From an uncultured Rheinheimera sp. (GTDB lineage Bacteria > Pseudomonadota > Gammaproteobacteria > Enterobacterales > Alteromonadaceae), in contig CALTZU010000189.1 of NCBI GenBank assembly GCA_943913835.1, positions 1 through 5,994 on the forward strand: 5,994 nt of DNA, read 5' to 3'. A program made the position numbers and the translations under genes. Shown piece by piece: positions 1 through 5,994 of this stretch. A model generated the notes under the pieces. That model was not told the origin of the DNA, ran no database searches, and was given only the letters and a program-made list of their open reading frames with translations. Every line of letters begins with the position of its first letter. The first letter of the stretch is position 1.

Positions 1-524
1 GCAGTTGGCCCTTTATTAAAAGCAATAATGGCGGCAGCCACTGTAGTGATAGTCAACAACACCATCACCCATTTGGAGACCTTATCGAGTAACCTGTATT
101 GCCCGGCCAATAAAATCAATAAACATACCGCAAGCAAGATCGTGCAAAGCACGGTCAAGGACAACTGCACAGGCATAAAAAACTGCAGCAAACTGGCGGT
201 TAGTAACAACACACCCGCTGTATTGACCACGGCGGCTATTAAATTTAACCAGACAAAACTTAATAAGTAACCCCGGCCTTGTTTTTGATAGCCCTCGAGC
301 AAAGTTTCCCCACTTTGCAGGCTGTATTCCACGCCAAAACGAAAAAACGGGTACTTCAGCACATTGACCAATAAAATCAGTACCGCCAGTTGCCAGCCAA
401 ATAAAGCCCCAGCCTGAGTAGAAGCCACTATATGAGAACCACCAATAGCGGCCGTAGCTAATAAAACACCTGGTCCTAAAGCTTTCAGCCTGCTGTGCCA
501 GCTTGACGAATATCCCTGTTGCAT
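1..524 (-). CDS. Nramp-superfamily membrane transporter, N-terminal part (truncated by window edge)
   Basis: The gene reads leftward from ATG at 524 and runs off the window, giving 174 complete codons. An in-frame TAA at 537-539 leaves this ATG as the only plausible start. The protein has a short hydrophilic N-terminus, then about five hydrophobic helices near residues 16-36, 42-62, 87-114, 119-141 and 149-169. The stretch LKALGPGVLLATAAIGGSHI followed by QAG and FGWQL matches the Nramp first-helix pattern (GPG, then IDPGN, then QAG and FGYQL). KYPFFRFGVEY and LLDKVSKW also fit the fold. Classical Nramp proteins move Mn2+ or Fe2+ with protons across the inner membrane and usually have about 400-550 residues, so less than half is seen here. 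The DPGN metal-binding loop is replaced by GGSH, so the substrate cannot be assumed to be Mn or Fe. Family assignment is fairly secure; function is not. No good ribosome binding site precedes the start. Confidence 0.85.
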   Translation of the reverse strand, partial: MQQGYSSSWHSRLKALGPGVLLATAAIGGSHIVASTQAGALFGWQLAVLILLVNVLKYPFFRFGVEYSLQSGETLLEGYQKQGRGYLLSFVWLNLIAAVVNTAGVLLLTASLLQFFMPVQLSLTVLCTILLAVCLLILLAGQYRLLDKVSKWVMVLLTITTVAAAIIAFNKGPT

Positions 525-544
525 AAGTTTTTGTTTTTATATTT

Positions 545-588
545 AAAATGGTGTGGCCCAGCTTAGCCAAAGCTAAAGCTGAACACCA
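545..588 (-). terminator. Bulged hairpin plus U4: candidate terminator or leader attenuator
   Basis: On the minus strand an outer 6-bp stem (TGGTGT at 588-583 with ACACCA at 554-549) encloses an inner stem (CAGCTTTAGC at 581-572 with GCTAAGCTG at 567-559, one bulged base) and a TTTG loop. Four U residues (548-545) follow directly. No T run follows it on the plus strand, so it is oriented for minus-strand transcripts. It lies about 60 bases past the stop of the transglutaminase-like gene and 20 bases before the ATG of the Nramp-like gene. It may end the operon transcript or act as a regulated leader structure. The U run is short, so termination strength is uncertain. Confidence 0.5.
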
Positions 589-619
589 TGCCAAGGTTAA
601 AAAAATCAGTCTGGATATC

Positions 620-634
620 AAGTATTAGATACTT
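620..634. promoter_or_regulatory. Perfect palindrome AAGTAT-TAG-ATACTT, possible operator or hairpin
   Basis: Two 6-base arms with a 3-base centre lie just beyond the stop codon of the transglutaminase-like gene. A second, weaker inverted repeat (CATCTT at 635-640, AAGATG at 650-655) abuts it and spans that stop codon. On the minus strand a run of seven T (605-599) comes 14 bases later, too far for a standard intrinsic terminator. It could be an operator for the downstream Nramp-like gene, part of a weak terminator, or chance in AT-rich DNA. Confidence 0.25.
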
Positions 635-647
635 CATCTTTATCAGG

Positions 648-2684
648 TCAAGATGCCGTTTTTTTGTTTAGCAAGCTGCGGAATTTTTCCCTTAACTTTT
701 GTTCCGGCATAGGTTTTGCGACCGGATTTGGCACTTTAATTTGCAAATACAGTGCTTCTTTCATCTTTTTCAACAAGCCAAGGTGCTTTTCAATAGAGTC
801 TTCAGGCACATGATCAGACTTTGAACTATAAGTGTGCGTTACATTCACTGCCTTGCCATCCTGCGTCACCTTGCGCTGATAAGCAAAATATTCATCTTCC
901 AGTGAAACGTCTTGTGACGTCACTGAAGAAGGCAAAACCATGGGCAATAAATAACTGACTTGATGCACGGACTCTACACCGGGTTCCAGAGCTAAGGGCA
1001 TGTTACGCCTTGTCACTTCAGGCAATTGGGCATATTCCGCCACTGACTCGCCAAACAAAGCCAACTCCAAAGGTTGTTGGGCCAAGTCCCAAAACTGTGG
1101 AATAAGATACCGAACCGAAATTTCAATACGATTCTGCTCTTTATCATCTGTCAGGCTGATTTTCTGATGTTGTTCAGTGTGTTGATACAAGCGCTGATAA
1201 TAATGTTTTAAGTTCTTCTCATATTCTGCCAAACCCATTTCATCAATGGCCAGGCGCATCTGGTTTGCGCTTCGTCCCTGATAGCTCATTTCCACAGTTA
1301 AATGAACAGGATCATTCCAATTGTGGGTACTGAAAGACTCCTTCATCCCGTAGTGCGACGTTTTCTCGGTAGGTTCCGGAATCACTGTCAGCTTGGGTTC
1401 GTCTTTCCTGATCACCAAAGCGCGCTGAAAGTACTGCTGTCCACTTTGTTCAAGACCGCCAAATTGAAAATTGCGGGTGCCATCTATCCAGTAATCACGC
1501 CCGTCCAGTTTCATTAGCGTAATCACGTGATCAAAGACTCCGGGTGATGCTAAATGCTGGTCGAGTCCCTGTCTTATCTCTGTTGAAACTAAAGCAGGAT
1601 ATGCTTCTATACCTGCCCTGCGGAGCAAAATGACCATCAGATTAGTTTTATCTTTGCAATCACCATATTTGCGCTCCGCCACCACATCTGCAGCAAAAGG
1701 CTGATGTGTGTTCAGTCCCACTTCAAGTCCGAAATATCGAATCTCATTTTGCACAAATCGTACAACCTGTAATGCGTACTCCTGCTTAGACTTACTGGAC
1801 TGTTTCCATTCGTGTTCTTTTTTCGTCAGTAAAGCTCCAACTTCCGTGTCTTGCCCATACAAAGGTAAAGCCCAATTCACCACATCCAGCCAGTTGCTGA
1901 ACTCTGAAACCTCCAGATTGGCGTATGGTTCATACCAGGAAGGGTAACGATCCTCATATTCAACCGCTGGAATATCACTCCTTTGCCAGATGTGCTCTGT
2001 GAGTCCTTTTTGCTGCTTTGTGACCAGCGGTACCATCTTACCTTCCAACTGACTGTACAAAACTTTATCCGGCTCAGTCAGTACTCTGATCCTGGCTTGC
2101 TGAACAGGCAGAGACCAACTGACAGGAAAGGATGCAAAACGCTTCTGACCGTAGATAGGATTTACGCCATCCACCATGTAAGCATACTCAAGCACATCAC
2201 CGACCTGTACGTCACTTAGAAGTACCATGGCACTGATCACACCATTGTAGATATTCTGATCCGTTTCCAACTCACGTTGCGCCAACCTGATGTCAGCCTT
2301 TGAGGTGAGATCTAATTTGTCACCCTGTCGCCACAGCCAAATATGATGAATAGTTAGCTGCTGATATTCGGGTGCAAAATGCAGACTAAAACTGGATATT
2401 TGCTCTATACCCTGCCTGGAGTTTACTTTCAGGCGTACATGCTGGTAATGCTTGTATTGGCCTTGAGCAATATACAATTGCTCATCATTAGACAGATAAC
2501 TGACTGCGCCATCCATCGTATCCTTAGGATTAAAATCGACGGTTGGCGCCTCCACGACCCACTGCTGCTGCGGCGCAATCTGGTAACTAAATCCAGCAGA
2601 TTGAAAGGTCTGAGCCATTGCTACTGGTCCCATGAGCAGCAATATTAAGGCTATGCATAAACAACATCTAAATGTTCTCGTCAC
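648..2684 (-). CDS. Exported DUF3857 / transglutaminase-like protein
   Basis: This 678-residue protein has a signal peptide: basic residues, a hydrophobic run near 9-20, and likely cleavage after AMA (residue 24). A DUF3857-type beta-rich region covers roughly 65-235, followed by a transglutaminase-like (papain-fold) domain at about 295-405. The triad is visible: Cys343 in YGDCKDKTNL, His386 in FDHVI and Asp401 in WIDGT. Cys343 is the only cysteine after the signal peptide, which fits a catalytic role. The rest, about 440-678, looks like a beta-rich C-terminal domain ending in a basic, helical tail, with no membrane anchor. Length is normal for DUF3857-transglutaminase proteins. The family fold can crosslink, cleave or transfer acyl groups on proteins; the substrate here is unknown. 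The start is GTG, chosen because a good Shine-Dalgarno (AAGGGA) sits six bases upstream and the signal peptide begins there. It is the second gene of an operon with the Sel1-repeat gene, three bases after that gene's stop. Confidence 0.9.
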   Translation of the reverse strand: MTRTFRCCLCIALILLLMGPVAMAQTFQSAGFSYQIAPQQQWVVEAPTVDFNPKDTMDGAVSYLSNDEQLYIAQGQYKHYQHVRLKVNSRQGIEQISSFSLHFAPEYQQLTIHHIWLWRQGDKLDLTSKADIRLAQRELETDQNIYNGVISAMVLLSDVQVGDVLEYAYMVDGVNPIYGQKRFASFPVSWSLPVQQARIRVLTEPDKVLYSQLEGKMVPLVTKQQKGLTEHIWQRSDIPAVEYEDRYPSWYEPYANLEVSEFSNWLDVVNWALPLYGQDTEVGALLTKKEHEWKQSSKSKQEYALQVVRFVQNEIRYFGLEVGLNTHQPFAADVVAERKYGDCKDKTNLMVILLRRAGIEAYPALVSTEIRQGLDQHLASPGVFDHVITLMKLDGRDYWIDGTRNFQFGGLEQSGQQYFQRALVIRKDEPKLTVIPEPTEKTSHYGMKESFSTHNWNDPVHLTVEMSYQGRSANQMRLAIDEMGLAEYEKNLKHYYQRLYQHTEQHQKISLTDDKEQNRIEISVRYLIPQFWDLAQQPLELALFGESVAEYAQLPEVTRRNMPLALEPGVESVHQVSYLLPMVLPSSVTSQDVSLEDEYFAYQRKVTQDGKAVNVTHTYSSKSDHVPEDSIEKHLGLLKKMKEALYLQIKVPNPVAKPMPEQKLREKFRSLLNKKTAS

Positions 2685-2687
2685 CTG

Positions 2688-5573
2688 TTATCCCTTTTTT
2701 CCTGAGGTTTTATTTGTATCGAGGTAAAGTTGAGCCTGAGCATAACCGGCATCAGCGGCCTTTTTAATCAAAGCTTTTCCTGCTTGTGGGTCAGCCTCTG
2801 TGCCAACGCCCTCGATTAGATTCAGGCCTAACTGGAAAATAGCAGGCAAAAGTCCGGCATCTGATGCCTTTTGTAACCACCGATTAGCCGTCACCAGGTC
2901 CTTTTTTACGCCTTGTCCTGCAGCATATAACTCACTTAAATTAAAAGCAGCATGGGCACTATTAAGTTCAGATGCCTGTAAATACAGCTCGATTGCTTTA
3001 TCAAGGTCTACGGAGACTCCCTGACCAAAACGGTATATTTCAGCTAAATTATTCATAGCTCTGGCGCTGTTATGTGCAGCAGCTATTTCATAATAACCCC
3101 GTGCCTGCTTAGGATCAGATGGAAAACCTTTCCCAAAATAGAAGAAGTCACCCATGGTAAGTTCCGCTTCCTCATTGTTGATTTTGGCAAGCTGTCTGAG
3201 GGTTAGCAGCGTCTTTTCTTTGGATTTACTTGTTTTCTCACCTCTCCAATATAAGGAAGCAAGTACTTCTGCGGCCTCCGCATTGCCTTGAGCTATCGCC
3301 TGTTCAAAGATAGGGAGAGCATCGTCTAGTTGTTGTTCCGGCACACAATCTGCGAAAAAGCTGAAGGCTTCTGAAAAATTCCGTTCTGCGGCTAATTTAA
3401 AGAAAGAGCAGGCTTTTTCTGGTTCAGCATTAGCAGAAAACATATACATTTTAGCCAGATTATTAGCTGCGTAATCGTTGCCTGCCTCACTGGCTTTCAG
3501 ATACAACTGTTCAGCTTTTGCTAAATCCTTTTTGACCACTATGCCTTCGCGGTAAAAAGTTGCCAGATTGTTCATACCCTGAGGATCCTGCCTGTCTGCG
3601 GCTAACTGATACAACTGGTGTGCTTTATGTAAATCGACTGCACCCAAAGCGCCTTCTTCGTATAAAAACCCCAGATTGGCCGCAGCGGTACCATGTCCCG
3701 CGTCAACAGCCAATTGATAGAAGTAAGCTGCTTGTCTTATATCAGAGTCTTTTAGCTCTCCATCTACATGCATCCTTGCTAAATTGTACCAAGCCTCAGC
3801 TGAACCAGCCTGACCAGCACCTTTGTACCAGGTCGCTGCGACTTCTGGCTGATGAAACACAGATTGATACAATCGCCCCAGACCATACAAACATTCCAGA
3901 GACGACTTTGCGTCATCAAGTGTCGCCAATGCACCCAACTCAAAAAGACTACGGGCCTGTTCATGATCCTGGTGCGGACCATCCGCAGTGTGAGTAACAC
4001 CTGCCATACAATAGGCTTCGCCCCAACCTAAGCTGGCGGATTGTTGGAACAAATTCAGAGCGGTCTGTACATTAGGTTCAACACCTATACCGTCTCTGTA
4101 ATAAAACCCCATATTTCGCAAAGCTTTAGCATTACCCATCTCCGCAGATTTTTTATAATGCAACAGCGCTGCGTTTTTATCCGACGAATAACCATATTTG
4201 CCCTGTGCTTTGGCAAAACCCAGATCGAGCTCAGCATCTGCATTGCCCAGCTCTGCAGATTGTTCAAGGTATAATCGGCCTATTACAGCGTTTTTCTCAA
4301 CATCATCACCCTGGTGTAAATACCACCAGGCCAGGTCATAGAGTGCAGAGGGTTGTTTATAGTCAGCCAGCAATTGCATCAGCGGTTTGTCTTGACCTTG
4401 GTGGTAACGTGCCCCCAATTGCTGAACAGACTCAGATAACTTTTGGACCGCATCCAGCTGTCCTTGCTCTGGTTTTTCTCCTAACCATTTCTTCAAATGG
4501 ATTGTTGACTCCCTATGCATAGCCAACAATTCTGCAAACACCTGATAAGAAATACTGTTCCGCTGGGTATCTTTGCTCTCTTTTAAAATGGCCATCGCTT
4601 CTGCAACAGCTCTATCAGGCTGTTCTTTCAGGAAACTTAACTGGGCGAGGAAGGCTGCAGCAAAAACGCCTCCCTGCTCATAGCTGCTGATTAAATCGGG
4701 AAGCAAAGGCTCCAGATTAGTGTCATCGCCTTCTAATAAGTAGGATTGGGCTATCAATACTTTGGCAAGGGGTGAGGTGTCTTTATGGGTAAGTAATAAC
4801 TCCCTGACTTTTCCATATTGCTTCTCTCTTAGCAAAGCTTTTGCCAAAAATAATCGTGCAAATGACTGATCTGCTCTGACAAATTGGGTAATAGCCTGCT
4901 GACTGACCTTATCATCTCCGACTTCTTCAGCATGCAAAAGAGTCCGTAGCTGGCGCATAAATTCAAAATTAGATAAATACCTTACCTGAAACCCACCTGT
5001 TTCTTCATCTACCACATAAGCCTTGTACAAAAAACGGTCATAATGCAGCACTATTTCCATATCAACTATGTGCAGTCCAGCCAGAGGTAATGCAATATAA
5101 ATCTCATCGAGCTCCCGGAAATACAGAGGCAAATCGGTTGACTCCCCTTTACCTCTAATGACCATTGCAGACACTATCCCCATCAGAGCATCACTGTAAC
5201 GCTCTGCTTCAGAAGTCAGCTGTTCAGTTTGTGCACAAGAAAATAACAGGTAATAAGCAGACAAACTGGTGGGATTAGATTGCAATGCCTGATGAAGTGT
5301 TTTCTGCGATGCAGAATTACAGACATCTTGTTCGGAAAAGCTTTGTATCAGCCTTAGCTGCTGTACATAGCTTTCAAGGACTGAATTGTCCGCGGTTGCA
5401 AAGTCATAGAGCTTCAAAACCCAGTGATTGGTTTCTTTTTCAGTATCTGGTAGCGAAGAAATGGCGACAGAGGCTACCAACTCATCACTTGCCGGATTCT
5501 CGGTAGAAATAGCCACAGCAGGCGCTGTCACAGTCAAGCACAAAATAAGTCGTATCAAAATCCCTGAGTACAT
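2688..5573 (-). CDS. Exported Sel1-repeat (TPR-like) protein, 961 residues
   Basis: The protein starts with a signal peptide: MYSGILIRLI, a hydrophobic stretch, and likely cleavage after AVA (residue 21). Residues 50-140 and 205-400 look helical and TPR-like without clear Sel1 consensus. Between them, about 141-201, lies a distinct segment rich in predicted beta strands. From about 408 to 955 come some fifteen tandem Sel1-like repeats of 32-38 residues, with signatures such as MNNLATFYREG, MNNLAEIYRFGQG and FNLSELYAAGQG. Repeats near 554-590, 734-764 and 765-800 are degenerate. Sel1 repeats form curved helical solenoids that bind proteins, so a scaffold or adaptor role in the periplasm is inferred; no catalytic motif is seen. 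Six cysteines remain after the signal peptide (85, 113, 522, 561, 722, 743), spaced as three close pairs, which would suit disulfides. LILC near residue 12 is a poor lipobox, so a lipoprotein is unlikely. AAGGA six bases before ATG supports the start. It is the first gene of an operon with the transglutaminase-like gene. Confidence 0.9.
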   Translation of the reverse strand: MYSGILIRLILCLTVTAPAVAISTENPASDELVASVAISSLPDTEKETNHWVLKLYDFATADNSVLESYVQQLRLIQSFSEQDVCNSASQKTLHQALQSNPTSLSAYYLLFSCAQTEQLTSEAERYSDALMGIVSAMVIRGKGESTDLPLYFRELDEIYIALPLAGLHIVDMEIVLHYDRFLYKAYVVDEETGGFQVRYLSNFEFMRQLRTLLHAEEVGDDKVSQQAITQFVRADQSFARLFLAKALLREKQYGKVRELLLTHKDTSPLAKVLIAQSYLLEGDDTNLEPLLPDLISSYEQGGVFAAAFLAQLSFLKEQPDRAVAEAMAILKESKDTQRNSISYQVFAELLAMHRESTIHLKKWLGEKPEQGQLDAVQKLSESVQQLGARYHQGQDKPLMQLLADYKQPSALYDLAWWYLHQGDDVEKNAVIGRLYLEQSAELGNADAELDLGFAKAQGKYGYSSDKNAALLHYKKSAEMGNAKALRNMGFYYRDGIGVEPNVQTALNLFQQSASLGWGEAYCMAGVTHTADGPHQDHEQARSLFELGALATLDDAKSSLECLYGLGRLYQSVFHQPEVAATWYKGAGQAGSAEAWYNLARMHVDGELKDSDIRQAAYFYQLAVDAGHGTAAANLGFLYEEGALGAVDLHKAHQLYQLAADRQDPQGMNNLATFYREGIVVKKDLAKAEQLYLKASEAGNDYAANNLAKMYMFSANAEPEKACSFFKLAAERNFSEAFSFFADCVPEQQLDDALPIFEQAIAQGNAEAAEVLASLYWRGEKTSKSKEKTLLTLRQLAKINNEEAELTMGDFFYFGKGFPSDPKQARGYYEIAAAHNSARAMNNLAEIYRFGQGVSVDLDKAIELYLQASELNSAHAAFNLSELYAAGQGVKKDLVTANRWLQKASDAGLLPAIFQLGLNLIEGVGTEADPQAGKALIKKAADAGYAQAQLYLDTNKTSGKKG
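2691..2696 (-). promoter_or_regulatory. Ribosome binding site deciding a GTG start, inside the upstream gene
   Basis: AAGGGA on the minus strand overlaps the last two sense codons of the Sel1-repeat gene. It lies six bases before the GTG at 2684-2682. No ATG is available near the signal peptide start, so this site fixes the GTG as the start. Ribosomes ending the Sel1 gene would stop on top of this site, which suggests translational coupling. Confidence 0.7.
2709..4352 (-). repeat. Tandem Sel1-repeat coding region (about 15 units)
   Basis: This stretch encodes residues 408-955 of the Sel1 protein. The period is close to 36 codons (about 108 bases), visible in the recurring A-x-x-N-L-x-x-x-Y/F-x-x-G ... 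A-x-x-x-Y-x-x-A-x-x-x-x-x pattern. The repeats are conserved at protein level but diverged in DNA, so they are old duplications rather than a recent expansion. Unit boundaries are approximate. Confidence 0.8.
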
Positions 5574-5579
5574 CGGATA

Positions 5580-5586
5580 TCCTTTT
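5580..5586 (-). promoter_or_regulatory. Ribosome binding site of the Sel1-repeat gene
   Basis: AAAAGGA on the minus strand ends six bases before the ATG at 5573-5571. This is a good Shine-Dalgarno at normal spacing, directly followed in frame by a clear signal peptide, so it fixes the start. Confidence 0.7.
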
Positions 5587-5602
5587 CTGATGGTGTACCT
5601 GA

Positions 5603-5632
5603 ATCCTACGTGACATCCCTACCCACTGACAA
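5603..5632 (-). promoter_or_regulatory. Candidate sigma70 promoter for the Sel1/transglutaminase operon
   Basis: On the minus strand TTGTCA (5632-5627, five of six bases match the -35 consensus) and TAGGAT (5608-5603, four of six match the -10 consensus) are 18 bases apart. Transcription would start near 5597, giving a leader of about 24 bases before the Sel1 ATG and containing its ribosome binding site. It is judged by eye only. Confidence 0.4.
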
Positions 5633-5655
5633 GAGCTCAAAACCAGCGAAATACT
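5626..5655 (+). promoter_or_regulatory. Candidate sigma70 promoter for the small plus-strand gene
   Basis: CTGACA (5626-5631, five of six matches) and AATACT (5650-5655, four of six) are 18 bases apart on the plus strand. The predicted start near 5662 would leave a leader of about 57 bases before the ATG at 5719. The -35 box overlaps the opposing -35 box of the Sel1 operon by five bases. The -10 is weak, so confidence is low. Confidence 0.3.
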
Positions 5656-5718
5656 TGCTGCATTAAAGTGGCTCTGGCATGCTGCGCCCATTACGCACTA
5701 CATCTGGAAACGCCCCAA

Positions 5719-5982
5719 ATGAGCCAGGAACCTTTAGTCGATCAGGAAATTATTTTTGAAGTGCTGGAAAACCAGCTGGCTGACAATAATCCGAAACAAG
5801 TAAAAGAAACGCTAATGCGCTTGTGCATGACAGGCCACAGCAGAGAAGATGCATTGGAGTTGATGGCCTGTGCTTTAGCGCCGGAAATGGAAGCTGTGAT
5901 TGAACGCAACGAAACCTTTAATTTACAACGTTACATAGAACACCTGGCTTTGTTGCCGGAAATGCCTTGGGTGACAGAATAA
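5719..5982 (+). CDS. Small hypothetical protein, 87 residues, acidic and helical
   Basis: I do not recognise this protein with confidence. It begins MSQEPLVDQEIIFEVLENQL and is acidic, apparently all helical, with no signal peptide or membrane segment, so it is probably cytoplasmic. The middle has NPKQVKETLMRL and GHSREDALELMACALAPEME, a helix-turn-helix-like arrangement loosely reminiscent of small uncharacterised proteins with a GHSR-x-x-A motif. The C-terminus is FNLQRYIEHLALLPEMPWVTE without a stretch suggesting catalysis. Cysteines are at 36 and 51. The reading frame is open upstream to a GTG at 5668, but the ATG at 5719 is preferred: GGAAA lies eight bases before it, whereas the GTG has no Shine-Dalgarno and its extra residues (ALACCAHYALHLE) look unlike the rest. 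The ribosome binding site is still weak. It is transcribed divergently from the Sel1 operon. The balanced amino acid composition and intact helices support a real gene. Confidence 0.75.
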   Translation: MSQEPLVDQEIIFEVLENQLADNNPKQVKETLMRLCMTGHSREDALELMACALAPEMEAVIERNETFNLQRYIEHLALLPEMPWVTE

Positions 5983-5994
5983 TCGGATTCCCAG

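Noticed and set aside
28..270. An 80-codon plus-strand open frame at the left edge
   Set aside because: It is antisense to the membrane helices of the transporter; low-complexity Asn/Thr/Ala composition is typical of such shadows.
82..621. A 179-codon minus-strand open frame overlapping the transporter
   Set aside because: It is an out-of-frame shadow. The frame starting at 524 gives clear Nramp-type membrane helices, while this one gives a Trp/Gly/Phe-rich sequence without a family pattern and covers the hairpin region.
599..651. Minus-strand promoter for the Nramp-like gene built from TTGACC (651-646) or TTGATA near 617-612
   Set aside because: Both -35-like hexamers are good, but no hexamer with more than about half of the -10 consensus lies at a 16-18 base spacing.
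3560..3997. A 145-codon plus-strand open frame inside the Sel1 gene
   Set aside because: It is antisense to well-formed Sel1 repeats and is rich in Pro, His and Gln, with no Shine-Dalgarno or family signature.
2709..4352. Tandem periodicity near 108 bases considered as a non-coding repeat or CRISPR-like array
   Set aside because: The periodicity follows the protein's Sel1 repeats; the DNA copies differ too much and there are no identical repeats with spacers.
5540..5573. Lipoprotein signal in the Sel1 protein (LILC, Cys12)
   Set aside because: Position -1 to the Cys is Leu rather than Gly, Ala or Ser, and the hydrophobic core continues after the Cys to a good AVA cleavage site.
5668..5718. 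An N-terminal extension of the small gene from GTG at 5668
   Set aside because: There is no Shine-Dalgarno before the GTG, it would lie almost at the predicted transcription start, and the extra 17 residues look unlike the acidic helical body.

Overview
The window looks like a piece of chromosome from a mid-GC gammaproteobacterium, possibly of the Alteromonadales/Rheinheimera type. That guess rests on overall gene style, codon use and the exported Sel1 and DUF3857 proteins; no taxonomic marker gene is present. There is no rRNA, tRNA, CRISPR array, insertion sequence or phage gene. Coding density is high and no gene-free stretch exceeds 150 bases.

Layout, left to right. (1) Positions 1-524, minus strand: the first 174 residues of an Nramp-superfamily membrane transporter, cut by the left edge. 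Its first membrane helix has GGSH where classical Nramp metal transporters have DPGN. (2) Positions 525-647: a gap with a strong bulged hairpin plus a short U run (minus strand), a 15-base perfect palindrome, and no convincing promoter or ribosome binding site for the transporter. (3) Positions 648-2684, minus: an exported DUF3857 plus transglutaminase-like protein of 678 residues with a full Cys-His-Asp triad. (4) Positions 2688-5573, minus: an exported 961-residue protein whose C-terminal 550 residues are about fifteen Sel1 (TPR-like) repeats. (5) Positions 5574-5718: a divergent intergenic region with facing promoter candidates whose -35 hexamers nearly coincide. (6) Positions 5719-5982, plus: a small, unrecognised 87-residue helical, acidic protein.

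The central unit is a two-gene minus-strand operon: the Sel1-repeat gene first, then the transglutaminase-like gene, which starts with GTG only three bases after the Sel1 stop codon and uses a Shine-Dalgarno lying in the last Sel1 codons. Both products carry signal peptides, so a shared job in the periplasm or at the envelope is likely: a long helical-repeat scaffold together with a papain-fold enzyme. The substrate and pathway cannot be read from the sequence. This pair is the best candidate here for an undescribed functional system. The Nramp-like gene lies downstream on the same strand but is separated by the hairpin, so its membership in the operon is doubtful.
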